From Methanobacteriota archaeon (GTDB lineage Archaea > Thermoplasmatota > Poseidoniia > Poseidoniales > Poseidoniaceae), in the NCBI GenBank assembly GCA_002727485.1, contig PBXE01000014.1, positions 8,217 to 24,813 on the forward strand: DNA of 16,597 nt, written 5' to 3'. Under the pieces are notes generated by a model. The model worked only from the letters and a program-made list of their open reading frames with translations. It searched no databases and was not told the origin of the DNA. The position numbers and the translations under genes were made by a program. How positions within the stretch are numbered: position 1 is the first letter of the stretch; every line of letters starts with the position of its first letter. Shown piece after piece: positions 6,674 through 13,309 of this stretch.

Positions 6674-7843
6674 ATGGTTACTGGTAAAAAGTGTAAGTCA
6701 TTTTCCTTAGCCTGCATAATGTTTCTATCAATTTTCCTGTCAGGTTGTATGGGGCTTGACTCTACGGTTGACCCTAGGGCATCGCTTCAAGCATATCCTC
6801 TTTCAATTCAGGAAGGTGAAACTGTAACATTAGATGCCACAAGTTCTACAGCAGTTGAGGGCGTTGTAACCGGTTTCAAATGGGATTTTGGAGATGGACA
6901 GAAAGCAGAGACTGTTATAGGACTTACAACATATACATATGACACGTTTGGAGTCTATACAGTCACTCTAACCGTTGAGAATAGTCTCGGAGGACAAGAC
7001 GAAATTTCTACATCGATATCTGTTAATGGTGCACCAGTTCTAAATTTAACCGTTCCTGAACAAGTCAAATCTGGAGATGCTGCATTTTTAGATGCCTCAA
7101 ATAGTTACGATCCGGAAGGTAAAGATCTCTACTATTCTTGGGATTTAGATTGGTCTAGAGATAGTGATTCAGATGGCGACCAAAGAAATGACGTCGATGC
7201 GACCACTCCTACAGTGCTACTTCCAACCAATAATTCGGGGAAGATAAGGGGAAGTCTTGTTGTATCAGATGGAAATGGTGCGGCTATTTCTGAGACATTT
7301 ACTATCGAAATTGTTACTAGAACCTTTGAAGTTGAATGGGTTACAGAAGAAATATCCTTTACTTGGAATGATTACCTTGAGCAAGGAAATCAATGGGAAG
7401 ACAGCATTTCTCCAGGCAAAGAAGGTCGAATCATAGATTTCATTGCGACACTTGAACTTGAACAGGAATTAGGGCCACAGGATAACTTCACTCTTTCGCT
7501 ATTAATCGAGAATGATAATTATAAGAAGACAGTACAAACAGAAGGTGGAAACATTACTGCAAATGAAACAGCGAAGGCAATAATGGAAAGAGACTCAATT
7601 AATCCTGCTGGTGAAAATGGAATTTATACTGCAGATTCTGAAGAAGAACTGTTCAACCGATTACTAGGACAAGCTGGCTCAAGAACTGCTCAGGGAGTTT
7701 GGACTTGGACTGTTTTTGCACAGCAAGCGGACCCTGATTCTTTGATCGATACATTGCCAGACCCCGATCCTGGAAATGATTGGGGCCTAGAAGTGATTGT
7801 TACTATAATGAGGCCTGAACTTACTGAGGTAACTTTCGGTTGA
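6674..7843 (+). CDS. PKD-domain lipoprotein
   Basis: Starting at ATG 6674 gives 389 residues with a short basic N-terminus, a hydrophobic core and a lipobox L22-S-G-C25, so it is probably lipid-anchored at the outer face of the membrane. An in-frame GTG at 6644 is less likely because it lies before the predicted transcript start. Residues about 31-120 form a PKD domain (WDFGDG, then Y-x-Y-D-x-x-G-x-Y-x-V-x-L-x-V). A second PKD-like domain (about 121-225) carries an inserted Asp-rich loop (RDSDSDGDQRNDVD) resembling thrombospondin-3 calcium sites. The C-terminal 160 residues are beta-rich and unrecognised, with tryptophans in W-T-W-T-V-F. Its role may be binding at the cell surface, substrate unknown. 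It appears to be transcribed alone from its own promoter. Confidence 0.82.
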   Translation: MVTGKKCKSFSLACIMFLSIFLSGCMGLDSTVDPRASLQAYPLSIQEGETVTLDATSSTAVEGVVTGFKWDFGDGQKAETVIGLTTYTYDTFGVYTVTLTVENSLGGQDEISTSISVNGAPVLNLTVPEQVKSGDAAFLDASNSYDPEGKDLYYSWDLDWSRDSDSDGDQRNDVDATTPTVLLPTNNSGKIRGSLVVSDGNGAAISETFTIEIVTRTFEVEWVTEEISFTWNDYLEQGNQWEDSISPGKEGRIIDFIATLELEQELGPQDNFTLSLLIENDNYKKTVQTEGGNITANETAKAIMERDSINPAGENGIYTADSEEELFNRLLGQAGSRTAQGVWTWTVFAQQADPDSLIDTLPDPDPGNDWGLEVIVTIMRPELTEVTFG

Positions 7844-7861
7844 AAAAGTCAATGCAAGAAG

Positions 7862-7869
7862 TAATTTAG
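7862..7869 (+). promoter_or_regulatory. TATA-like element before the 117-residue gene
   Basis: TAATTTAG, centred about 31 bases before ATG 7897, would give a transcript start near 7891 and a very short leader. This favours 7897 over the TTG at 7879. Confidence 0.4.
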
Positions 7870-7896
7870 CCGGACTATTTGGGATGTGTGAAGGCC

Positions 7897-8250
7897 ATGG
7901 TAGATAGCGTTGAAATCAGCAGAGTCAACATTAGAGATACAGTCTCGTTTGACATTTCAGTTTGGATGAAACATCCTGACGATTGGGAATTTAGGCCTAG
8001 TCTGTCTGTACAAGGTCAAAGTTTTATCATTTCAGACCTCAATGATGGTAAAGAAATGGCTAGTATAGAACTAGACGATGAACAGATGGAAACCATCCAA
8101 AGGGATAGGGTCGCAGAGTTGAGAGTTAAATTCCAAGTTCATGGAATGCATGGCAAGTTGAAAAAAATACACCCTATTATCGCAGACGGTAAAGCGAAGA
8201 AACTCGCTACGGCAAATTGGAAAACCACTCAATCAGTGCAATTTAACTGA
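7897..8250 (+). CDS. Conserved-looking small hypothetical protein
   Basis: I start at ATG 7897 (117 residues; MVDSVEISRV) because a TATA-like element fits it; an in-frame TTG at 7879 would add six residues. The composition alternates short beta strands and charged turns, with no membrane segment or signal peptide, so it is cytoplasmic. Notable stretches are HPDDWEFRPSLSVQG near residue 27 and a basic C-terminal part (GKLKKIHPIIADGKAKKL) that could contact nucleic acid. I do not recognise the family. The neighbours, a lipoprotein before and a winged-helix-like gene after, are separated by their own promoter signals and give no functional hint. Confidence 0.6.
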   Translation: MVDSVEISRVNIRDTVSFDISVWMKHPDDWEFRPSLSVQGQSFIISDLNDGKEMASIELDDEQMETIQRDRVAELRVKFQVHGMHGKLKKIHPIIADGKAKKLATANWKTTQSVQFN

Positions 8251-8251
8251 T

Positions 8252-8258
8252 TATTTTA
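8252..8258 (+). promoter_or_regulatory. Possible TATA box before the winged-helix-like gene
   Basis: TATTTTA just after the preceding stop would start a transcript near 8280. The ATATGGG repeat cluster at 8268-8299 would then lie across and just after the start point. Confidence 0.35.
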
Positions 8259-8267
8259 CTGCCTGAA

Positions 8268-8299
8268 ATATGGGATTTCCACCATATCTTTGATATGGG
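8268..8299. promoter_or_regulatory. Operator-like cluster of three ATATGG half-sites
   Basis: ATATGGG occurs at 8268-8274 and again at 8293-8299 in direct orientation, 25 bases apart. Its inverted copy CCATAT lies between. The last two form a perfect 7-bp inverted repeat (CCATATC-TTT-GATATGG, 8282-8298). It lies 21 bases or more before the start of a small DNA-binding-like protein, so autoregulation is a natural idea. Confidence 0.5.
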
Positions 8300-8319
8300 T
8301 TAGATTTGATTTTCTTTTT

Positions 8320-8610
8320 ATGGTTCCAAGAAGAGTCGGCAAAGGTTCACAAAAAAGAGCAAGATTTGAGAGATTAAAGATTGAAGTTGAAAAATTCGTT
8401 TTTGCTAACCCCGGATGCTCAGCACAATCTATTGTGGCAAATTTAGCCCATGATAAATCAATGCGTAACCATGGGTTAACCCCAAGGAAGATTGGCTTTT
8501 TCATATCCAGAAATCTCTCTAAGTCGTTAACGTGGTGGCAAGATCATAAAGCAGGAAGAAGGGTGTATGGTAAAATAGAAAACCAAGCGAACCTATCTAA
8601 ATCCAAATAA
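8320..8610 (+). CDS. Small winged-helix-like protein
   Basis: I start at ATG 8320 (96 residues; MVPRRVGKGSQKRA). The TTG at 8290 is inside the operator-like repeat and is unlikely. A very basic N-terminus is followed by a helix (RLKIEVEKFVFANPG), a second helix (SAQSIVANLAH), a turn, a third helix starting TPRKIGFFISRNL, and a GRRVYGK strand. This order resembles a winged helix-turn-helix DNA-binding domain. No effector domain is present. It could be a local repressor acting on the repeats before its own gene, which is inference. A basic nucleic-acid-binding protein of another kind is the alternative. Confidence 0.6.
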   Translation: MVPRRVGKGSQKRARFERLKIEVEKFVFANPGCSAQSIVANLAHDKSMRNHGLTPRKIGFFISRNLSKSLTWWQDHKAGRRVYGKIENQANLSKSK

Positions 8611-8615
8611 AATGA

Positions 8616-8625
8616 TTAATTTTAG
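8616..8625 (+). promoter_or_regulatory. TATA-like element of the HAD gene
   Basis: TTAATTTTAG would start transcription near 8645, between the ATG at 8636 and the ATG at 8663, and so favours 8663 as the start of the HAD protein. Confidence 0.4.
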
Positions 8626-8662
8626 CGTTTAACTCATGTATAATCGACTTTTACACTTAATC

Positions 8663-9328
8663 ATGGAAGGTAAAATCGCAGCCTATTTTGACCTTGATGG
8701 GACATTATTGGATGCTTCCAGCGAGAAGACTCTCACCGGCCACCTAGGCCTAAGAAGGCCTTGGAGAATCCCTCTAGGTGCTACGATGTGGACATTGGGT
8801 TTTTTTGGTAATTTGCTTAGAGGGCGTTCTGTATACGATTCTGCAAGAAATAGGGGCCATTTTTGTTTATCATCTTGGGAAGTCTTAGATAAATATTCCA
8901 AAAAGATAGCAGCAGAGAATCTTATTCATAAAGTTCCTAAAGAAGCCTTAGAATGCATCTCTTGGCACAGAGAACAAGGACATAGACTTGTTCTAGTTAC
9001 TGCAACAATTGCACCCATGGCCGAAGCCATGGGTGTACAATTAGGTATGGACACAATCTACGGATGTGGGCCAAGAGTTCGAAAAGGAATACTTTCGGGC
9101 TCTGAAAGAGGTTGGAGTGTGCCACGACGTAAAGGAAAGGTGCCAGTTGTAAAGAAGGATGCTTTAGAACATAATCACGACTTGTCCCTTTGCTACGGGT
9201 ACGGGAATACAATGGCAGATACCTGGTTTATGTCTGTTACAGGTAATCCCGTAGCCATAAACCCAGGTAAAAAAATGTCAAATTTAGCTATCGAGAAAGG
9301 ATGGCCGATAAAGTCATGGAAGGTATGA
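8663..9328 (+). CDS. HAD-IB family phosphatase with altered motif IV
   Basis: I start at ATG 8663 (221 residues) so that the protein begins MEGKIAAYFDLDGTLL, as usual for this family; ATG 8636 is the alternative. Motif I is D10-L-D12-G-T (nucleophile and acid/base). Motif II is the T113 in LVLVTAT. Motif III is probably K159 in RKGKVP. Motif IV reads Y-G-Y-G-N182-T-M-A-D186, where most family members have G/A-D-S-x-x-D: the first acidic residue is asparagine. A helical C1-type cap lies at about residues 20-90. The ending GNPVAINPGKKMSNLAIEKG resembles the HAD-IB group related to phosphoserine and phosphatidylglycerophosphate phosphatases. The substrate is unknown. The residue change may tune rather than abolish magnesium binding, because D186 remains. 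Confidence 0.82.
   Translation: MEGKIAAYFDLDGTLLDASSEKTLTGHLGLRRPWRIPLGATMWTLGFFGNLLRGRSVYDSARNRGHFCLSSWEVLDKYSKKIAAENLIHKVPKEALECISWHREQGHRLVLVTATIAPMAEAMGVQLGMDTIYGCGPRVRKGILSGSERGWSVPRRKGKVPVVKKDALEHNHDLSLCYGYGNTMADTWFMSVTGNPVAINPGKKMSNLAIEKGWPIKSWKV
9010..9037 (+). other. Perfect-stem hairpin with CGAA loop inside the HAD gene
   Basis: CACCCATGGC (9012-9021) pairs perfectly with GCCATGGGTG (9026-9035) around a CGAA tetraloop. It extends by one G-U and one U-A pair. It encodes residues around P118 to V125. See findings. Confidence 0.5.
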
Positions 9329-9330
9329 AT

Positions 9331-9338
9331 TTTAAATA
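9331..9338 (+). promoter_or_regulatory. TATA box of the 292-residue orphan gene
   Basis: TTTAAATA is a near-consensus archaeal TATA box. About 25 bases on is 9359-9360, exactly at the ATG, so the transcript is predicted to be leaderless. Confidence 0.65.
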
Positions 9339-9359
9339 GTCTCGATTTTGTTTTTAGAT

Positions 9360-10238
9360 ATGGCAAAACAGACAGTTATACCTCTCTCGGAAGGAGTTCA
9401 AAACCAAAGAAAATCAGATTTGATGAGGGAATTATCTACAATTACGGCGTCTCACAATAGGGCGTTTGAATTTCTCAATGAAATCATTGAGTCTGAGCCC
9501 AACAAGATTATGCTTGATGAGGATTGCATAGTTGTAGCAGGACATCTTGCAACATATAGAATAAAGATAGACCATCTACTCAAAAGACTCAGCAATCCTA
9601 TTGTTTATGGATTAGGGTTTGATACAATTTCAGTCCATGCAAAGGGTAAATTGGATAGGGAAAAATCAACCTATGCTTGTATTCAATCAATTGCAGGAAC
9701 CAATGTTCCCTTTGCGGATAGTATTGCAGCAATGATTTTTGGATTATTAAATGATGAAAATTTCTTCCACAGTAAAGATGGAGATACGCTTAGTCAAGCA
9801 TTAGTGGAATTATATGGTCCTGACCCCTACAGTCCAATTGGCAGCAAGTTGAAACAATATATTTTGAATAAGTATGATGCAGATTATGACCCAGAAGAGA
9901 TGACTATTTCTTTCTTAGGAACTCATGGTTACAAATGGAAATTGGGTTTTGGAAATCCTTTGGCAATTGGTTATAGTCTAGAATATAAGAAACCTAGACA
10001 GAGACTTTGGCGTGTTTTGACTAGAGATACTTCAACATCCCTGAACCACTCAAATGAAATTTTTTCTCTTTTACACAGGCTATTAAGGAGCCCAGGGAAT
10101 GTAATTCCTGAAAGCATGGATTGGACCACCTCTGTAGAATTATGCAAACTTATTTTGCCTGTAGTTGATGGTTTTGATAATTTGGATGAGGAAGCAATTC
10201 GCCAAGCTTGTATGAAAATGGAATACGAAGAGTGGTAA
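9360..10238 (+). CDS. Unrecognised 292-residue cytoplasmic protein
   Basis: The start is ATG 9360, set by the TATA box 22-29 bases upstream; an in-frame TTG at 9348 would precede the transcript. The protein has no signal peptide or membrane helix. The first 60 residues are helical and charged (DLMRELSTITASHNRAFEFL). The middle is alpha/beta with FADSIAAMIFGLL and ELYGPDPYSPIGSKLKQYI. The end (from about 195) has GTHGYKWKLGFGNPLAIGYS followed by helices. I do not recognise a catalytic motif or a family. It ends two bases before the 3' end of a convergent tRNA gene, so its terminator must overlap the tRNA or lie beyond it. Confidence 0.7.
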   Translation: MAKQTVIPLSEGVQNQRKSDLMRELSTITASHNRAFEFLNEIIESEPNKIMLDEDCIVVAGHLATYRIKIDHLLKRLSNPIVYGLGFDTISVHAKGKLDREKSTYACIQSIAGTNVPFADSIAAMIFGLLNDENFFHSKDGDTLSQALVELYGPDPYSPIGSKLKQYILNKYDADYDPEEMTISFLGTHGYKWKLGFGNPLAIGYSLEYKKPRQRLWRVLTRDTSTSLNHSNEIFSLLHRLLRSPGNVIPESMDWTTSVELCKLILPVVDGFDNLDEEAIRQACMKMEYEEW

Positions 10239-10240
10239 AT

Positions 10241-10317
10241 TGGCGGCCCCGCCGCGATTCGAACACGGGTTACTGGTTCCGCAAACCAGTGTGATATCCA
10301 AGCTACACCATGGGGCC
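10241..10317 (-). tRNA. tRNA-Arg (anticodon GCG) with encoded CCA
   Basis: Read on the minus strand, the 77 bases fold as a cloverleaf. The acceptor begins GGCCCC and pairs with GGGGCC, discriminator G, then CCA. The D arm starts GTGT and includes the GG of the D loop. The anticodon stem CTGGT/ACCAG encloses TTGCGGA, giving anticodon GCG at 10280-10282 (codons CGC/CGU). A 4-base variable loop and a T arm with the TTCGAAT loop complete it. A20 in the D loop fits an arginine tRNA. Base 26 is A, so this tRNA is not a substrate for the Trm1 encoded further right. Oddities: position 7 is A opposite C66, a mismatch at the base of the acceptor stem, and 13-22 is U-U. No intron is seen. Confidence 0.93.
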
Positions 10318-10340
10318 TTATTCTGTCCAATTATGCACGG

Positions 10341-10347
10341 GATATAA
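10341..10347 (-). promoter_or_regulatory. TATA box of the tRNA gene
   Basis: On the minus strand the site reads TTATATC; about 26 bases downstream is 10318, one base before the mature 5' end. The pre-tRNA may have almost no 5' leader. Confidence 0.6.
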
Positions 10348-10412
10348 GCGCGACGGGTTTCGTACTTTGGTAAAAAGCAAGGTTTCATGCATGTATGTTA
10401 ATTCGGAGTATC

Positions 10413-10832
10413 ATGGCGGTAAACCTCAAACGTCGTGTAGATTATCCTATGTTGGATAGTGCAAACATTGCTTACTTTCCAAGGATTTATGATTTAGCAC
10501 ATCGTTTTTTTGAAGAATGTTGGAGTTTGATGTGTGAAATCTCCTATCCTGAAATGATCAATGAACGAAGAGTAGGTTTCCCAGTTGTTCACATTGATAC
10601 CGATTTCATTTCTCCATTGAGATATGGCGATACAGTTCACGCTAAGATTTGGATTGAAAAAATCGGTACAAAGTCATGTACATGGGCTTACAGGTTTTTC
10701 AATCAAAATCAAGAATTAGTCTGGTCTTCCTCTCAGGTTACAGTTTGTGTCAACATGGATAATTTAGAATCTATGATTATTCCCGATTGGTTGAGAAATG
10801 GATTAGAAAAGCAATTAGAGCAAGGTGAATAG
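10413..10832 (+). CDS. 4HBT-type hotdog-fold acyl-CoA thioesterase
   Basis: I start at ATG 10413 (139 residues; MAVNLKRRVDYPMLDSA); ATG 10395 would add six residues, and no clear TATA box decides between them. The sequence YPMLDSANIAYFPRIYDLAHRFFEEC matches the hotdog active-site helix of 4-hydroxybenzoyl-CoA-like thioesterases, with D15 in the position of the catalytic aspartate. The downstream strands (VGFPVVHIDTDFISPLRYGD and WIEKIGTKSCTWAYRFFNQ) complete the fold; G-D-x-V is typical. The likely reaction is hydrolysis of an acyl-CoA in the cytoplasm, substrate unknown. Length is usual for the family. The stop TAG directly abuts the ATG of the next gene, so the two are co-translated. Confidence 0.85.
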   Translation: MAVNLKRRVDYPMLDSANIAYFPRIYDLAHRFFEECWSLMCEISYPEMINERRVGFPVVHIDTDFISPLRYGDTVHAKIWIEKIGTKSCTWAYRFFNQNQELVWSSSQVTVCVNMDNLESMIIPDWLRNGLEKQLEQGE

Positions 10833-11477
10833 ATGTCCAGGAAACAATTTGATTTTTCCATCAGAATGGATAAAGAAAATTCTACTCCTAAATCAGATCC
10901 ATTCGACATGACAGTTACGCCAGATACCAAAGGACCAAAATCAGTTGCGGTTATGATGTTTTTTGGAGGTTTACTACTAATCTTGTTGGCTTTTGGAGAT
11001 TTCCAATTGAGCCAATTGGAAGATTTAAGCGATGAAGAAATAGAAATTATTTTAGAAACTCCTAATGCAGATATAGACACTGAAATCACCAATGAAGATT
11101 ATCAGAAATTTCACGACTCTGCAAGACAAGGGTACCTAATTCGGGCTGCAGGATTGGCGATATCTGGATCTTTGATAGTGATAGGTTCTCCATTCCTTTA
11201 TTCATTGAATAAGAAAGGAGCTTATCTTGGTATAGAGGGTGCTGCAATTGGTTTAGTAACCGGTGTAATTGGAAGTATGATGGTTAATGATGCAGCGGGC
11301 GAGTATCTATCAGGTCCCCTATTACTCACTTACAAACTGTTAACATATTCATGTGGCATTTGCATGTTAATATGCGGTGCATTAACTTCTTTACCCTTGT
11401 TCAATGCTAGAGCTAGAATGGCATTGAGCGGAAATAATAAGGTAAGAATCAAACCAAATTTGGAAAGCGAAGAATAA
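10833..11477 (+). CDS. Four-helix membrane protein, unknown
   Basis: The 214-residue product starts at the base after the thioesterase stop; AGGTGA at 10823-10828 is its likely Shine-Dalgarno. A hydrophilic N-terminus of about 36 residues precedes helix 1 (about 37-55). An acidic extracytoplasmic or cytoplasmic loop follows (DLSDEEIEIILETPNADID), then helices at about 103-123, 130-151 and 164-188 and a basic tail. No family is recognised. Coupling to a thioesterase suggests a lipid or acyl link, which is only an inference. Its stop directly abuts the convergent stop of the pentapeptide-repeat gene. Confidence 0.72.
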   Translation: MSRKQFDFSIRMDKENSTPKSDPFDMTVTPDTKGPKSVAVMMFFGGLLLILLAFGDFQLSQLEDLSDEEIEIILETPNADIDTEITNEDYQKFHDSARQGYLIRAAGLAISGSLIVIGSPFLYSLNKKGAYLGIEGAAIGLVTGVIGSMMVNDAAGEYLSGPLLLTYKLLTYSCGICMLICGALTSLPLFNARARMALSGNNKVRIKPNLESEE

Positions 11478-11915
11478 TCATTTATCGGGTTTAGGCCATT
11501 TCTTCATCAATGTTTTTTTCAAATCGTCGTCTAATGTTGCGTTCCACCAATCACTGCCCCTCCAAATTGCATATTTCCCCCTTATGCCGCGTAAATCAGC
11601 ACCTTTGAATTTACAGTTATTGAAATTGGAAAGATTTAACCTTGCTTTTTTTAGGTCAGCACCTCTAAAATCTGTATTATCGAATGCTGATTTCATCAAA
11701 TCGGCCCCGACCATCGATGCCCTTCTAAAGTCGCAGTTGGAAAAGTCGCCCTCAGTCAAATCCGCACCATCAAGAACAGCTCTCCTAAAATTAGATCCTG
11801 AATGCCTACCCTTGCGCAGTAATGAATTTGAACGATTTTGAAAAGACCAGTCCAATATCTCTCCTATTTTTCCAGTATTTTCGCGAGGGTCATCACTACT
11901 GCCCGACATTACCAT
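11478..11915 (-). CDS. Pentapeptide-repeat protein
   Basis: The 145-residue product has about fourteen consecutive A/C-(D/N)-(L/F)-x-x pentapeptides (about residues 41-110; for example ADLTE, CDFRR, ADLMK, TDFRG, ADLKK). These form a right-handed quadrilateral beta helix. A short helix-like N-terminus and a C-terminal W-R-G-x-D-W-W cap surround it. The start is ATG 11915, seven bases after a GAGGA Shine-Dalgarno that overlaps the stop of the upstream gene; ATG 11909 is possible. Some family members mimic DNA and bind gyrase, but most have unknown roles, and no such role can be read here. It is the second gene of a two-gene operon with a winged-helix protein. Confidence 0.85.
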   Translation of the reverse strand: MVMSGSSDDPRENTGKIGEILDWSFQNRSNSLLRKGRHSGSNFRRAVLDGADLTEGDFSNCDFRRASMVGADLMKSAFDNTDFRGADLKKARLNLSNFNNCKFKGADLRGIRGKYAIWRGSDWWNATLDDDLKKTLMKKWPKPDK

Positions 11916-11924
11916 ACTAAATCC

Positions 11925-12428
11925 TCACAAAGCGGATTTTTCTTCCAAATGTTGACGGCCTTCATCAGTTAATTCTGCATAACGATTCTTATCACCAAAT
12001 TTGGCCGGAATTTGAATGAAATTTCTCTCTTTCAACCTATTGATATACAATGAAAGGTTACCAGGTGGCTCAATTTTTGCATCTTCGAATAAGCTATTAA
12101 TTGTTCTAGGAGGGCAATCTTCTAAGTTTTCTATTTCTCTAAGGAAGTGTAAGGCCCCAAGCACTTGTTCAGGCTTTCCATCAAGCGAGTAGTTTTCCAA
12201 TAAAGAGCGGAAGTCGGCTCCTCTCGAAGGCAAAGATTCTAGATTTGAATTATTAGATATTGATTCTCTAGATAATTCAACAGTTTCTTGAATTCTTTCG
12301 AGCATTGCCCCCCAAAAGCCTTCTTGTTTGTATTGATTAACTCGTTCCTCAACTTCGAATTGCCCTCCTTCGGCTTCAAAATCAAACTCGCCGGCATGAA
12401 TCGAAATTTTACTAACCTTATTGCTCAT
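11925..12428 (-). CDS. Winged-helix protein with archaeal acidic N-terminal module
   Basis: I start at ATG 12428 (167 residues; MSNKVSKISIHAGEFDFEAEGG); ATG 12440 is the alternative. The first 35 residues (ISIHAGEFDFEAEG, then VEERVNQYKQ) resemble a small beta-hairpin-plus-helix module found at the N-terminus of several archaeal proteins. The C-terminal part has helices at about 84-100 and 107-118, a helix at 123-135 with S-L-Y-I-N-R-L-K-E-R, and a wing ending RYAELTDEGRQHLEE. That is a winged-helix pattern like PadR or MarR-like domains. It is probably a transcription factor or chromatin-associated protein. It is transcribed divergently from the second PAC2 gene across about 120 bases, so it may regulate that gene; this is inference. 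Confidence 0.72.
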   Translation of the reverse strand: MSNKVSKISIHAGEFDFEAEGGQFEVEERVNQYKQEGFWGAMLERIQETVELSRESISNNSNLESLPSRGADFRSLLENYSLDGKPEQVLGALHFLREIENLEDCPPRTINSLFEDAKIEPPGNLSLYINRLKERNFIQIPAKFGDKNRYAELTDEGRQHLEEKSAL

Positions 12429-12520
12429 ACCATCCCTCAAATATGCCCAATATTCCGGTATTGATAATTGTTTACAATTTGATAAATTTTGCTCAACACA
12501 AATAGTAGGTCTTTTGATTG

Positions 12521-12528
12521 TAATTATA
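12521..12528 (+). promoter_or_regulatory. TATA box of the second PAC2 gene
   Basis: TAATTATA lies 23-30 bases before ATG 12551, giving a predicted leaderless or nearly leaderless transcript. The G-rich GAGGGGG between them is therefore probably not a ribosome-binding site. Confidence 0.6.
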
Positions 12529-12550
12529 CCCGCCAGTATGAGGGGGCGTT

Positions 12551-13309
12551 ATGGAGCACGAATTCCGAGGTTATGCTTTGGTACTTCATGATGGTGCCGA
12601 TCCAAGGACGGGAGGCGTTGCAATTGCCGGCTTTACAACAGCAGGAATGGTAGGGGTAATTGCAGCATCTCACATAATTAAATCATTGAAATTAAATCAA
12701 CTCGGTACAGTTCTAAATGCAGAATTCCCGGCAGTTGCATTGATTCATGATGAAGTTCCAAAGCATCCAGTCAGGGTTTACCAAGGCGACAAAATTGGAG
12801 TATTCACCTCAGAAATTAGATTCAAAGATAAACAAGATATCATGTTTGCATCTACGGTTTTAGAATGGTTCACCAAAGGTGGATTTGATAATTTAATTAT
12901 TATCGACGGCATAATTGCCAACGACAAGCAACTAACTCATGGTGAGTTATATGGCGTGGGGTCATCGGCAGCAGCTAGGTCAAGACTAAAGCAAGCAGGC
13001 ATTGAACCAATTCAGCAAGGAATAGTTGCCGGAATAACTGGATTTTTATTAGGTGAGGGAGATAGATTAGGAATTGATGTTACAGCATTGCTAGCAGAGG
13101 CAAGTCCAATGTATCCAGATGCTAGAGCGGCCGCTTTAGCAATTGAGGCGGTATGTGATTTGACTGGATTAGAGATTCCTCTTTCTGAATTATTGGAAAA
13201 TGCTAGGGAGATAGAAAATAGCGTTAGAGAAGTATTTGAGAAATCAATGACTATGTTACCTGGTCCCGAAGAGGGCGAAGAGTCTTTTTCAGATCCTTCA
13301 TTTGGTTAA
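12551..13309 (+). CDS. PAC2-family proteasome assembly chaperone homologue, paralogue 2
   Basis: The 252-residue protein shares family landmarks with the one at 3238-4041. These are a G-F-x-x-A-G-M-V loop after strand 1, A-E-F-P-A-V-A-L-I-H-D, then PIQQGIVAGITGFLLGEG and E-A-S-P-M-Y-P-D-A-R-A-A-A. An additional N-terminal strand (GYALVLHDGADPRTGG) precedes the core. The C-terminus is an acidic linker ending S-F-G, so the hydrophobic-Tyr-any tail of its paralogue is replaced by Ser-Phe-Gly. In known archaea, one PAC2-like chaperone (PbaB) has HbYX and another (PbaA) does not. This gene and its paralogue may therefore be such a pair, or a heterodimer like eukaryotic PAC1-PAC2. Stop codons of this gene and Trm1 overlap in a shared TTAA. 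Confidence 0.86.
   Translation: MEHEFRGYALVLHDGADPRTGGVAIAGFTTAGMVGVIAASHIIKSLKLNQLGTVLNAEFPAVALIHDEVPKHPVRVYQGDKIGVFTSEIRFKDKQDIMFASTVLEWFTKGGFDNLIIIDGIIANDKQLTHGELYGVGSSAAARSRLKQAGIEPIQQGIVAGITGFLLGEGDRLGIDVTALLAEASPMYPDARAAALAIEAVCDLTGLEIPLSELLENAREIENSVREVFEKSMTMLPGPEEGEESFSDPSFG

Noticed and set aside
8741..8780. Imperfect palindrome with CACCTAG and CTAGGTG arms and internal GGCC pairs in the HAD gene
   Set aside because: The arms are short, the loop is long and the pairing is split; weaker than the hairpin at 9010-9037 and likely due to chance.
10140..10388. Minus-strand open frames across the tRNA gene
   Set aside because: The sequence is fully explained by the tRNA and by the antisense of the orphan gene's 3' end.
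12540..12550. GAGGGGG before the second PAC2 gene as a Shine-Dalgarno
   Set aside because: The TATA position predicts a start at or next to the ATG, so the G-rich tract would probably not be in the mRNA.
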